A DNA stretch of 36,234 nucleotides, from contig NZ_SMKW01000091.1 in the NCBI RefSeq assembly GCF_004348985.1, positions 1-36,234 on the forward strand, in the 5' to 3' direction. The notes beneath the pieces are model-generated. The model was not told the DNA's origin. It worked only from the letters and a program-made list of their open reading frames with translations, and searched no databases. Below, piece by piece: positions 24,971 to 31,926 of the stretch. The translations under genes were made by a program, and so were the position numbers. How positions within the stretch are numbered: the first letter of the stretch is position 1; the number at the start of each line of letters is the position of its first letter. The DNA comes from Saccharopolyspora elongata (GTDB taxonomy: Bacteria > Actinomycetota > Actinomycetes > Mycobacteriales > Pseudonocardiaceae).

Positions 24971-25270
24971 TCGTGAGTGTTTTGGGCTGCTGTAGAGGCT
25001 GTTTCCGATGTGGTGGTGTGGGTCGTGGTAGGGCGGCTTGTGCCTTCAAAGCGGTGAAGCGAACGGCCTGTTCACCTCGCCTATCGGGACGAACGGGCCG
25101 TTCACTCCACACCAGCTGGTGCCCGCCGACGTCGGATGGATGAAGCGAACGGACCGTTCACCTCGCCTATCGAGGCGAACAGGTCGTTCACTCCACACCA
25201 GCCAACGAGGATGCGCCACTGCGCAAACGAGCCCTCAAACAGCCTCCATAGCGATCCAAAACACTCACGA
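24971..25270. mobile_element. MITE-like 300-bp element with 34-bp imperfect terminal inverted repeats
   Basis: 24971-25004 begins TCGTGAGTGTTTTGG and ends GAGGCTGTTT. 25237-25270 is its inverted counterpart, identical at 29 of 34 positions. Inside are two direct copies, 86 bp apart (25055-25116 and 25141-25202), of a 62-bp near-palindromic unit starting TGAAGCGAACGG and ending CACTCCACACCAGC. No gene is supported inside; open frames there give peptides such as NGPFTSPI. No target-site duplication was seen. It could instead be an immobile structured intergenic RNA. Confidence 0.65.
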
Positions 25271-25359
25271 ACTGGACGTGCCTCGGTCCGTTCGGGATCT
25301 AAGTTGGGTGCAGGTGCCCTTCACCTCGGTGTCGGCGCGGGTCTGGGGGGGGAGCATCG

Positions 25360-26829
25360 GTGAGGGATCGGATCGGGCTGCGCTGGTCAGCCGCGCTGGC
25401 CGCCGTCGCGTTGCTGTCGGGTTGTACGCAGGTCGAGGGCGCGCCCGGCCCACCGCCGCAGGCGGAGAAGCGGGTCGAGCCGCCGAAGGACCCGGTCGAG
25501 TTGGATGTCGGCGGCGAGCGCGGCAGCGCCGGGGTGGTGGCGGCGGGCGGGATGCCCGCGCCGTACAACTACGGCCCGACCGTGCTCGTGGAGGGCGGGA
25601 AGTACCGCACCTGGTGGTGCAGCCAGCTGCCCGGGGTCGGCCCGCCCGGCGACGACATCCTGACGGCCGAGTCGGGCAGCCCCGACGGCCCGTTCTTCGC
25701 CGCCGGCGGCGCGCCCGCGGTGCCGGTCTTCACCGGCCAGCCCGGCGCGTTCGACGGCATGCACACCTGCGATCCGTCGGTGCTGCGGGTCGACGGCCGC
25801 TACTACCTGTACTACACCGGCGCGGCGGGGGATCACGCGCACGGCAACGCCATAGGGGTGGCCAGCAGCGAGGACGGCCTGGCCTGGCGGCGGGAGGCCG
25901 GCGGCAGGCCGATCGTCCTGGCTTCCCGCGAGGTGAACCGGGAGAACGTCTACGGCGCGGGCCAGCCGTCCGCGCTGTATCTGGACGGCTGGTTCTACCT
26001 GATGTTCACCGACACCACGGCGTCCGGCGCGGGCTGGAACGGCGCGGGCCAGTTCGTGCTCCGCGCGCGCAATCCCGAGTTCACCGACCAGCTGCAGGCG
26101 TTGACGGAGCGGGGTTTCCAGCCGGCGGGCGCGCAGCGTTCGCGTTCGGTGGTCGACGCCTTCAGCGCGGACTGGATGTGGGTTCCGGCGCTGGACGCGT
26201 TCGCGATCGCCCACCAGACCTCGGCGGGCACCACGATCACCTTCTGGGACCGGGTTTTCACCCGCCACCCCTACGCGCCGGTGGTCGTGCCCGGCCCCTG
26301 GCGGGAAGGACCGGGTCTGGTCCGCGGCCCCGATGGGCACGCCCCGGTGTCCACATCGGACCCGTGCGGCACGGTTCCGGTGGACGTTCTCCGCGCCACT
26401 GCGGAGCTTCCGTCGCCGACCGAGATCCGCCACTTCGGCATCGACGTCGCCGGCGCCGACGGGTGCCGGACGACCGCGCAGGCAGCGGCGGTCCTCGACG
26501 GGTTCGCGGTGCCGTCCCCGGCCCGCACCGTGGACGTAGTGCGGGACGGCCGGCGGGTCCGCGTCGAGCGCCGCTCCGTCGCCGAGCAGCTGGTCACGAG
26601 GGTTCTCGACGAGCGGGTGCCCGCGTTGGACGAGCTCCCGGTGGCAGGCACCATCCGTTCCGCGGCACCCGCCCTGCGGTCCCCGCAGGGCGCGGTCGGC
26701 CTGCTCGACGACAAGGGTCGACTGTGGACGGTGACCGCGGAGGTCGCGGCCGCGAACGGTTCGCCGATCACCGACGTCTCCCAGCAGGAGTGGGACGCGC
26801 ACACCCCGGCCGGCGATCTCCGCCGCTGA
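25360..26829 (+). CDS. Secreted lipoprotein with beta-propeller, glycosidase-like fold
   Basis: 489-aa protein. A signal peptide ends in the lipobox LLSGC (lipidated Cys about residue 22), so it is anchored on the outer face of the membrane. The following approximately 300 residues have repeated YRTWWCSQ, RYYLYYTGAAGD and GWFYLMFTDTTA strands, like five-bladed propeller GH43/GH68-type domains (beta-xylosidase-like). Acidic residues suitable for catalysis are not proven. The last approximately 120 residues (after SDPCGTVPVD) form a separate, unrecognised domain. The GTG start is preceded by a G-rich GGGAG site. Its stop abuts the stop of the convergent DUF1445 gene with no gap. Substrate unknown. 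Confidence 0.7.
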   Translation: MRDRIGLRWSAALAAVALLSGCTQVEGAPGPPPQAEKRVEPPKDPVELDVGGERGSAGVVAAGGMPAPYNYGPTVLVEGGKYRTWWCSQLPGVGPPGDDILTAESGSPDGPFFAAGGAPAVPVFTGQPGAFDGMHTCDPSVLRVDGRYYLYYTGAAGDHAHGNAIGVASSEDGLAWRREAGGRPIVLASREVNRENVYGAGQPSALYLDGWFYLMFTDTTASGAGWNGAGQFVLRARNPEFTDQLQALTERGFQPAGAQRSRSVVDAFSADWMWVPALDAFAIAHQTSAGTTITFWDRVFTRHPYAPVVVPGPWREGPGLVRGPDGHAPVSTSDPCGTVPVDVLRATAELPSPTEIRHFGIDVAGADGCRTTAQAAAVLDGFAVPSPARTVDVVRDGRRVRVERRSVAEQLVTRVLDERVPALDELPVAGTIRSAAPALRSPQGAVGLLDDKGRLWTVTAEVAAANGSPITDVSQQEWDAHTPAGDLRR

Positions 26830-27327
26830 TCAGCGCCCGGCTACCAGGTCCGCGACCCGCAGGTCGGTCAGGAACATGTAACCGGGCGCGTGCGTGATCG
26901 CCAGCTCCGGGCGCGCCTCGGCGAGCACCGCCTGCGGGGTGACACCGCACGCCCAGAACACCGGGACCTCGTCGGCTTCGAGCGGCATCGGGTCGCCCCA
27001 GTCCGGTGTGGACGGATCGGTGATGCCGATCTCCGCCGGGTCGCCGACGTGCAGCGGCGCGCCGTGCGCGAACGGCAGCTCGGCTGTCACGGCGATGGCG
27101 CGCTCCACCTCGGATCGCCTGATCGCCCGCATGGACACCACCACCGGCCCGTGGAACCGGCCGACCGGTCGGCAGCGCAGCGACGTGCGGAACATCGGCA
27201 CGTTCCCGCCGGTTTCCAGGTGGCGCAGCCGGACCCCGGCGGCGAGCAGCCGTTCCTCCGCGCTGAAGCTGCAACCGAGCAGGAAGGCGACGAAGTCGTC
27301 GCGCCAGAGCTCGCGCACGGAGTCCAC
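26830..27327 (-). pseudogene. N-terminally truncated DUF1445 (putative hydro-lyase/D-glutamate cyclase)
   Basis: 165 residues match the C-terminal part of the DUF1445 family: ELWRDDFVAFLLGCSF, NVPMFRTSLRCRPVGRFHGP, PLHVGDPAEIGI and VPVFWACGVTPQAV. Full-length members have about 260 residues, so roughly the first 100 are missing. In frame, homology stops near 27335, a few dozen bases from the right end of the TnpB element, and no N-terminal remnant is seen beyond the element. The mammalian member converts D-glutamate to 5-oxoproline, and B. subtilis ycsI sits beside 5-oxoprolinase genes. Here hyuA-hyuB follow about 2.5 kb away. GTG at 27327 could start a shortened product, but activity is unlikely. 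Confidence 0.75.
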
Positions 27328-27364
27328 TTCGGAAGACTGAAGTAATTCCCAGCATGTAGAACGC

Positions 27365-27405
27365 TTGATGTCCTCTCCCGCCTAATGGAGGAAGATTCCG
27401 CCTCG
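27365..27405 (-). mobile_element. Probable right end / omega-RNA scaffold end of the TnpB element
   Basis: Read on the minus strand, the 41 bases after the tnpB stop contain a C-rich then G-rich imperfect stem and end GGACATCAA at 27365. This resembles the right ends of actinobacterial IS1341-type elements, where the omega-RNA scaffold ends and the guide begins. If correct, the guide would be the flanking bases at about 27345-27364. Confidence 0.4.
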
Positions 27406-28728
27406 TCAAGTTGCGGTGACTGAGGAGGTTGGTTCACGCATCCGGCTACCTGTGAGGGTGCCTCGCCCCTTCTGGGGACTGCGCGTGCTCTGCGGCCTGG
27501 TGGAACCGCTTCCAGCAGGCCCCGCCCATCCGGCGGTGCAAAGGGCTCGGTCAAGGATAATGTGCGCGGCGTTGCGATCGGCATGTTCAGTGTGCCCGCA
27601 GGCTGTGCATGCAAACAACCTGCCGCAACCGTGCCGCGATTTCGGGTCGCGCACGCCACACTCGTTGCAGGTCTGCGACGACCCCGGAGCCGCCACTACG
27701 ACCAAGACACCGCCGTGCCGGCGGGTCTTGTATTCGAGCTGGCGGCGGATCTGGTGCCATCCTTGATCGGCAATTCTTCGGTTTAGCCCGGACTTCTGGG
27801 CCACGTTTGCTCCGGGCAGCTCGATCGTTCCCTTCGCTGAGCGGAGCATGTTGCGGACCTTCAAATCCTCCACCGCGATCATGCCGTGGTTTTTGGTCAG
27901 ATCGGTGGTGAGCTTGTGGTTCCAGTCCGCACGGCGGCGAGCCTGCCGAGCCTTCAGAGCTGCGATTTGGCCGATTGTTTTTCGCAGTCGATTGGAGTAC
28001 TTGCCTCCGTTGTGCTTTTTGGCATACGTGAGCTGTCGGGCCTTGCGCTGTTCCAAACCACGCAGCCGATTCTGCTCGTCTTCGACGATCGTGTCGGGTC
28101 GCTGGCGCTCGTGATGCTCGTTGGACACAAACACCGAGCAGGCGATTCCCACATCCACCCCGATCGGCATGCCAGTGTTCACCGGCGGTTGCTCGAGTTC
28201 GGGCATATGGATGCCGAACGTGACATGCCAGCCCAAACCATCTCGGCTGACGGTTGCGTTGCGCACCGTGCCGTTGATCGGACGGGACAGCCGGAACCGT
28301 ACCCACCCGATCTTCGGCAGTTTCACCTGTGCCATCCGGCGCGACACCTTATGCACCCGCACAGCCTGACCAGGGAAGGTGATCTTCTGTCGGTGCGACT
28401 TCTTCTTAAACTGAGGAAACCGTGCTGGATGTGCCGGGTTCCAGAAGTTGTCGTAGGCCGCGTCGAGCTGCTGGAGCACCTGTTGGGCGCACTGGGCGGG
28501 CAGGTCTCGAAGCCAAGCATGTTCCCGACGGGCTTCGGTCAGCTCCGCGCACTGCGCCACGGCCCGCACCGCTTTCCGCTGCGCGGAGCGGTACGCCCAG
28601 ATGCGTTGTGCGAGTGCGATGTTCCATACCGCCCGGCTGGTGTGCGACCACGACGTGAGCCGTTCCGCCTGCATCCGGTCGGGATGCAGGCGGAACTTCA
28701 TCGCAGTGTTCGCTCTCACGAAGATCAC
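27406..28728 (-). CDS. tnpB: TnpB RNA-guided nuclease (IS200/IS605, IS1341 group)
   Basis: 440-aa RuvC-like nuclease of an IS605-type element, the ancestor family of Cas12. The three RuvC acidic residues are intact: D192 in GVDVGIA, E287 in IAVEDLKV and D384 in HADRNAA. Zinc-finger cysteines are C354/C357 and C374/C377 (CNECG, CTACG). N-terminal MKFRLHPDRMQ and KKKSHRQKITFPG are typical. No tnpA is present, so it cannot move by itself. GTG at 28728 gives 440 aa; ATG at 28701 (MKFRLHP) is the more typical TnpB start. The C-terminal approximately 45 residues after the RuvC-III motif are rich in Gly, Ser and Arg and overlap the probable omega-RNA. Coding looks intact and recently active. Confidence 0.92.
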   Translation of the reverse strand: MIFVRANTAMKFRLHPDRMQAERLTSWSHTSRAVWNIALAQRIWAYRSAQRKAVRAVAQCAELTEARREHAWLRDLPAQCAQQVLQQLDAAYDNFWNPAHPARFPQFKKKSHRQKITFPGQAVRVHKVSRRMAQVKLPKIGWVRFRLSRPINGTVRNATVSRDGLGWHVTFGIHMPELEQPPVNTGMPIGVDVGIACSVFVSNEHHERQRPDTIVEDEQNRLRGLEQRKARQLTYAKKHNGGKYSNRLRKTIGQIAALKARQARRRADWNHKLTTDLTKNHGMIAVEDLKVRNMLRSAKGTIELPGANVAQKSGLNRRIADQGWHQIRRQLEYKTRRHGGVLVVVAAPGSSQTCNECGVRDPKSRHGCGRLFACTACGHTEHADRNAAHIILDRALCTAGWAGPAGSGSTRPQSTRSPQKGRGTLTGSRMREPTSSVTAT

Positions 28729-28738
28729 CCTAGCTTTG

Positions 28739-28753
28739 AGGACTGACAGTCCT
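28739..28753. repeat. Perfect 15-bp palindrome at the left end of the TnpB element
   Basis: AGGACTGACAGTCCT is an exact palindrome around a central A, 10 bp upstream of the GTG of tnpB. IS605-type elements carry subterminal hairpins at both ends, so this may be the left-end hairpin or part of the tnpB promoter. Confidence 0.45.
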
Positions 28754-29029
28754 GTCCGCCAGCCTGGTGTCCGGAAGGTCGGGATTTTGCTCCCGTGTTG
28801 CTAGGTGGAGCCCAATCGGCCGAGAAGGAACCGGGACGAACGCCGCCCAAGCCGTAGCCAATCCCGTAGCCCGAAACGTGTTCGGTGGTAAAAGACTGAT
28901 GATGTAGGTCGACAAGACTGGTATGCGAGTGCGAGCGCCGTCTAAACGTCGGATAGCGCCAGCACCCACAGAGTCAAGAAGAAAGTCAGACGATAATCAA
29001 GGCGTGCCGCGTCATCGGCTCGCTGTTCG
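28754..29029. other. Gene-free stretch between tnpB and the GntR regulator
   Basis: These 276 bases hold no supported gene and no remnant of the missing N-terminus of the DUF1445 gene. The exact left end of the TnpB element was not located. GTCAGACGAT at 28985-28994 matches ten bases of the operator at 29744-29789, so a weak third site may lie past the 3' end of the regulator gene. Confidence 0.35.
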
Positions 29030-29671
29030 TCAGTCGACGAAGTGTTTCTGCAGTGCTTCTTCGGCGTCGACGAGGTAGGCGTCCAGCAGGGTCGCCGCGC
29101 CCTCCACGTCGCCGGAGCGCAGCGCGTCGGCGATCTCCTCGTTGCGCTTGAGGAATGCCGAGTGGAACACCTGGGTGTCCTTCATGTGCGCGTAGGCCAG
29201 CCGGAACTCGGCGAGGATCTCGCCGACCACCGCGTCCAGCCGCGCGCTGCCGGCCAGCGCGACGAGCGCCTCGTGGAACCTGATGCTGGCAGCCGCGACG
29301 TCGTCCCAGTGGCCCTTCTCGGCGGCCTCGCGGCCATCGGAGATCGCGGCGGAAAGGCGGCGCAGCCCGGCCGGTTCGAGGCTGCTGATGTGCCGCAGGG
29401 CAGCGCATTCGATGACCCGGCGCACCTCGTAGAGGTCGGTGACGTCCTGCCGGGAGAGCTGCCGGACGAAGACGCCGCGGCTGAGCTCGTGGACCAGCAG
29501 CCGCTCCCGGATCAGCAGCCGGAACGCCTCGCGCAGCGTGCTGCGGGAGACGCCGTGCGCCTGCTTGACGCGTTCTTCGGACAGCCGCATGCCGGGCACG
29601 AGCTCGCCGGTGGCGATCTCGGCGCGCAGCGCGTCGGCCACCCGGCTCGCGGCGCCGCTCGTGTCGGTCAC
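29030..29671 (-). CDS. GntR family regulator, FCD (FadR/VanR) subgroup
   Basis: 213-aa regulator. The winged helix (about 10-75) contains LSEERVKQAHGVSRSTLREAF and RGVFVR. The all-helical FCD domain (about 80-210) has LYEVRRVIECAALRH, the metal/ligand-site pattern with FHEALV, and FHSAFLKRNEEI. GTG at 29671 follows a G-rich GGGG stretch. It is divergent from hyuA-hyuB; a perfect tandem palindrome in the gap fits the FCD-type consensus TnGTnnnACnA. It very likely represses the hyu pair and itself, with the pathway substrate as inducer (inference). Confidence 0.9.
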   Translation of the reverse strand: MTDTSGAASRVADALRAEIATGELVPGMRLSEERVKQAHGVSRSTLREAFRLLIRERLLVHELSRGVFVRQLSRQDVTDLYEVRRVIECAALRHISSLEPAGLRRLSAAISDGREAAEKGHWDDVAAASIRFHEALVALAGSARLDAVVGEILAEFRLAYAHMKDTQVFHSAFLKRNEEIADALRSGDVEGAATLLDAYLVDAEEALQKHFVD

Positions 29672-29743
29672 GTGGGTCCCCTTCGTCCGGCCGCGGCGGG
29701 CGCGCGCGGTTCGTGCAGTTTACCCGGCGGGCTCCGTGGTCCC

Positions 29744-29789
29744 TGCCAGATCGTCTGACGATCCGTTGCCAGATCGTCTGACGATCCGT
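29744..29789. promoter_or_regulatory. Perfect tandem 23-bp operator for the GntR/FCD regulator
   Basis: Two identical 23-bp units, 29744-29766 and 29767-29789, abut exactly. Each holds the palindrome GATCGTCTGACGATC (29749-29763 and 29772-29786), whose centre TCGTCTGACGA fits the GntR/FCD consensus TnGTnnnACnA. The centres are 23 bp apart, a little over two helical turns. The repeat lies 43 bp before the hyuA start. Confidence 0.85.
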
Positions 29790-29832
29790 ACTGTCCCGGA
29801 TTGCGCGCTCCCCGTCGAACCGGAGGGTTCCA

Positions 29833-31926
29833 ATGGCAGATTCACGTGCGCTGCGGGTCGGGGTGGACATCGGCGGCACCTTCACCGACCTGGCGGTCCT
29901 CGACGACAGCGGGATCGTCGCCGTGGGCAAGGCGCTGACCACCCATCACGAGCCCGCCGCAGCGGTCGAAGCGGTGCTGCGGCAGGCAATAGCGGATCAC
30001 GGGCTCGACCCGGCCGGCATCGCGACCGTCGTGCACGGCACGACCCTGGTGACCAACGCGCTGATCGAGCGCCGCGGCGCCCGCACCGCGCTGCTCACCA
30101 CCGAAGGCTTCCGCGACGTGGTCGAGATGGGCCGCGAACACCGGTACGAGCTCTACGACCTCGGGCTCGAACTGCCACGCCCGCTCGTGCCCCGGCACCT
30201 GCGGTTCGGCGTGCGGGAACGGGTTCGCGCCGACGGCGCGGTGGTGACGCCGCTGGACGCGGGCGCGGTCAAGCAGCTCGGCGTCGAACTCGCCGCCGCC
30301 GGGGTCGAAGCCGTCGCCGTCTGCTTCCTGCACAGCCACACCAACGGCGAGCACGAGCGGCAGGCCAGGGAGATCCTCGAAGCCGCCGCGCCGGAGCTGC
30401 GGGTGGCGCTGTCCAGCGAGGTGAACCCGGAGATCCGGGAGTACGAGCGGAGCTCCACCACCCTCGCGAACGTCTACGTGCAGCAACTCGTCGAGAACTA
30501 CCTCGCGGACCTGCGCGCCCGGCTCGGCGGGCTCGGGGTGCGCACCGATCCGCTGATCATGCTGTCCAACGGCGGCGTCGCGGCGATCGAGGTGGCGCGG
30601 CGGTTCCCCATCCGGATGCTGGAGTCGGGGCCGGCGGGCGGTGCGCTGGGCGCCGTCGCGTTCGGCCGGACCGCGCGGCGGCCGGACCAGCTGGCCTTCG
30701 ACATGGGCGGCACCACCGCGAAGCTCTGCATGATCGAGCAGGACCGCCCGCTGATCACCCACACCTTCGAAGTGGACCGGGTGTACCGGCTGCGTGCCGG
30801 TTCCGGGCTGCCGGTGCGGGCGCCGGTGATCGACATGATCGAGATCGGCACCGGCGGCGGCTCGATCGCCCGCGTCGACCCGCTCGGCCTGATCACCGTC
30901 GGCCCCGACTCGGCGGGCTCGGAACCCGGTCCGGTGAGCTACGGGCGCGGCGGCACGCGGTGCACCGTCACCGATGCGGACGTCGTGCTCGGCTACCTCG
31001 ACCCGGCCCGGTTCCTGGGCGGTGACATGCCGTTGGACGCGGCGGCCGCCGAGGCGGCGATCCGGGAACAGGTCGCGGACCGGCTGGGCGTGTCCGTCCC
31101 GGAGGCGGCGTGGGGCATCCACACCACGGCGAACGAGAACATGGCCAACGCCGCCCGGGTGCACGCCATCGAGCGCGGCCAGGATCCGGGCCGGCTGCCG
31201 CTGTTCGTCTCGGGCGGCAACGGGCCGCTGCACGGCCCGGGCGTGGCGCGGGCGCTCGGGTCGCCGTCGATGGTCGCGCCGCCGGCCGCCGGAGTACTCA
31301 GCGCGCTGGGCTTCCTGTCCGCGCCGATGTCGATCGACATCGTCCGCTCCCGGCACGCGCTGCTCGGTGAGATCGGGCTCGACGACTCGCGGGCGCTGTT
31401 CGCGGAGATGGAACGCGAAGGCACCGAGGTGCTGACCGCGTCCGGTGTCGCGGTCGCCGACGTCGTCCACGAGCGGACGCTGGAGATGCGGTTCGTGGGG
31501 CAGGGCAGCGAGATCGAGGTGCCGGTCCCGCCGGTCGGCGACGGCTGGCGCGACGAGGTGCTGGAGAGCTTCCGGCGGCAGTACGCGCAGCGCTTCGGCA
31601 CGGTCGCCCCCACCGGCGTCGAGCCGGAACTGCTCACCTGGCGGGTCACCGCGCGCGGCCCTGAACCGCCCGCCCGGCTCGGCTTCGAGTCCACTTCGGA
31701 TGGTCAGGACGCGCTGATCGGGCACCGCGATGCCTACTTCCCGCCTGGCGGCTACGCGCCGACGCCGGTCTACGACCGGCACCGGCTGCGCGCTGGCGCG
31801 GTGCTGGCCGGGCCCGCGCTGGTGGAGGAGCGGGAAGCGACGCTGCTCGTCCCGCCCGGTGCGCGCTGCACCGTCGAGGCCGACAGCAGCATCTTCGTCG
31901 AGTTCGCCGTGGGAGGTTCCCGATGA
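29833..31926 (+). CDS. hyuA: Hydantoinase/oxoprolinase A family protein
   Basis: 697-aa HyuA-type subunit, an ASKHA-fold ATP-dependent amidohydrolase family that includes N-methylhydantoinase, 5-oxoprolinase and the acetone/acetophenone carboxylase subunit. The N-terminal phosphate loop is VGVDIGGTFTDLAVLDD (residues 9-25). FDMGGTTAKLCMIEQ (about 295) and EIGTGGGSIARVDP (about 337) form the second part of the ATP site. Length is normal. ATG at 29833 has GGAGGG at 29822-29827. The stop overlaps hyuB (ATGA). The substrate cannot be fixed from sequence; hydantoins, 5-oxoproline or a ketone are possible. The truncated DUF1445 gene nearby favours 5-oxoproline weakly. Confidence 0.88.
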   Translation: MADSRALRVGVDIGGTFTDLAVLDDSGIVAVGKALTTHHEPAAAVEAVLRQAIADHGLDPAGIATVVHGTTLVTNALIERRGARTALLTTEGFRDVVEMGREHRYELYDLGLELPRPLVPRHLRFGVRERVRADGAVVTPLDAGAVKQLGVELAAAGVEAVAVCFLHSHTNGEHERQAREILEAAAPELRVALSSEVNPEIREYERSSTTLANVYVQQLVENYLADLRARLGGLGVRTDPLIMLSNGGVAAIEVARRFPIRMLESGPAGGALGAVAFGRTARRPDQLAFDMGGTTAKLCMIEQDRPLITHTFEVDRVYRLRAGSGLPVRAPVIDMIEIGTGGGSIARVDPLGLITVGPDSAGSEPGPVSYGRGGTRCTVTDADVVLGYLDPARFLGGDMPLDAAAAEAAIREQVADRLGVSVPEAAWGIHTTANENMANAARVHAIERGQDPGRLPLFVSGGNGPLHGPGVARALGSPSMVAPPAAGVLSALGFLSAPMSIDIVRSRHALLGEIGLDDSRALFAEMEREGTEVLTASGVAVADVVHERTLEMRFVGQGSEIEVPVPPVGDGWRDEVLESFRRQYAQRFGTVAPTGVEPELLTWRVTARGPEPPARLGFESTSDGQDALIGHRDAYFPPGGYAPTPVYDRHRLRAGAVLAGPALVEEREATLLVPPGARCTVEADSSIFVEFAVGGSR

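Noticed and set aside
25055..25202. Two repeat units considered as a CRISPR array
   Set aside because: Only two units; each is 62 bp and palindromic, and there are no cas genes nearby.
25038..26897. 619-codon plus-strand open frame starting in the MITE-like element
   Set aside because: It reads through inverted repeats and then the lipoprotein gene out of frame.
27406..28728. Complete autonomous IS605 element
   Set aside because: No tnpA (Y1 transposase) gene is present on either side of tnpB.
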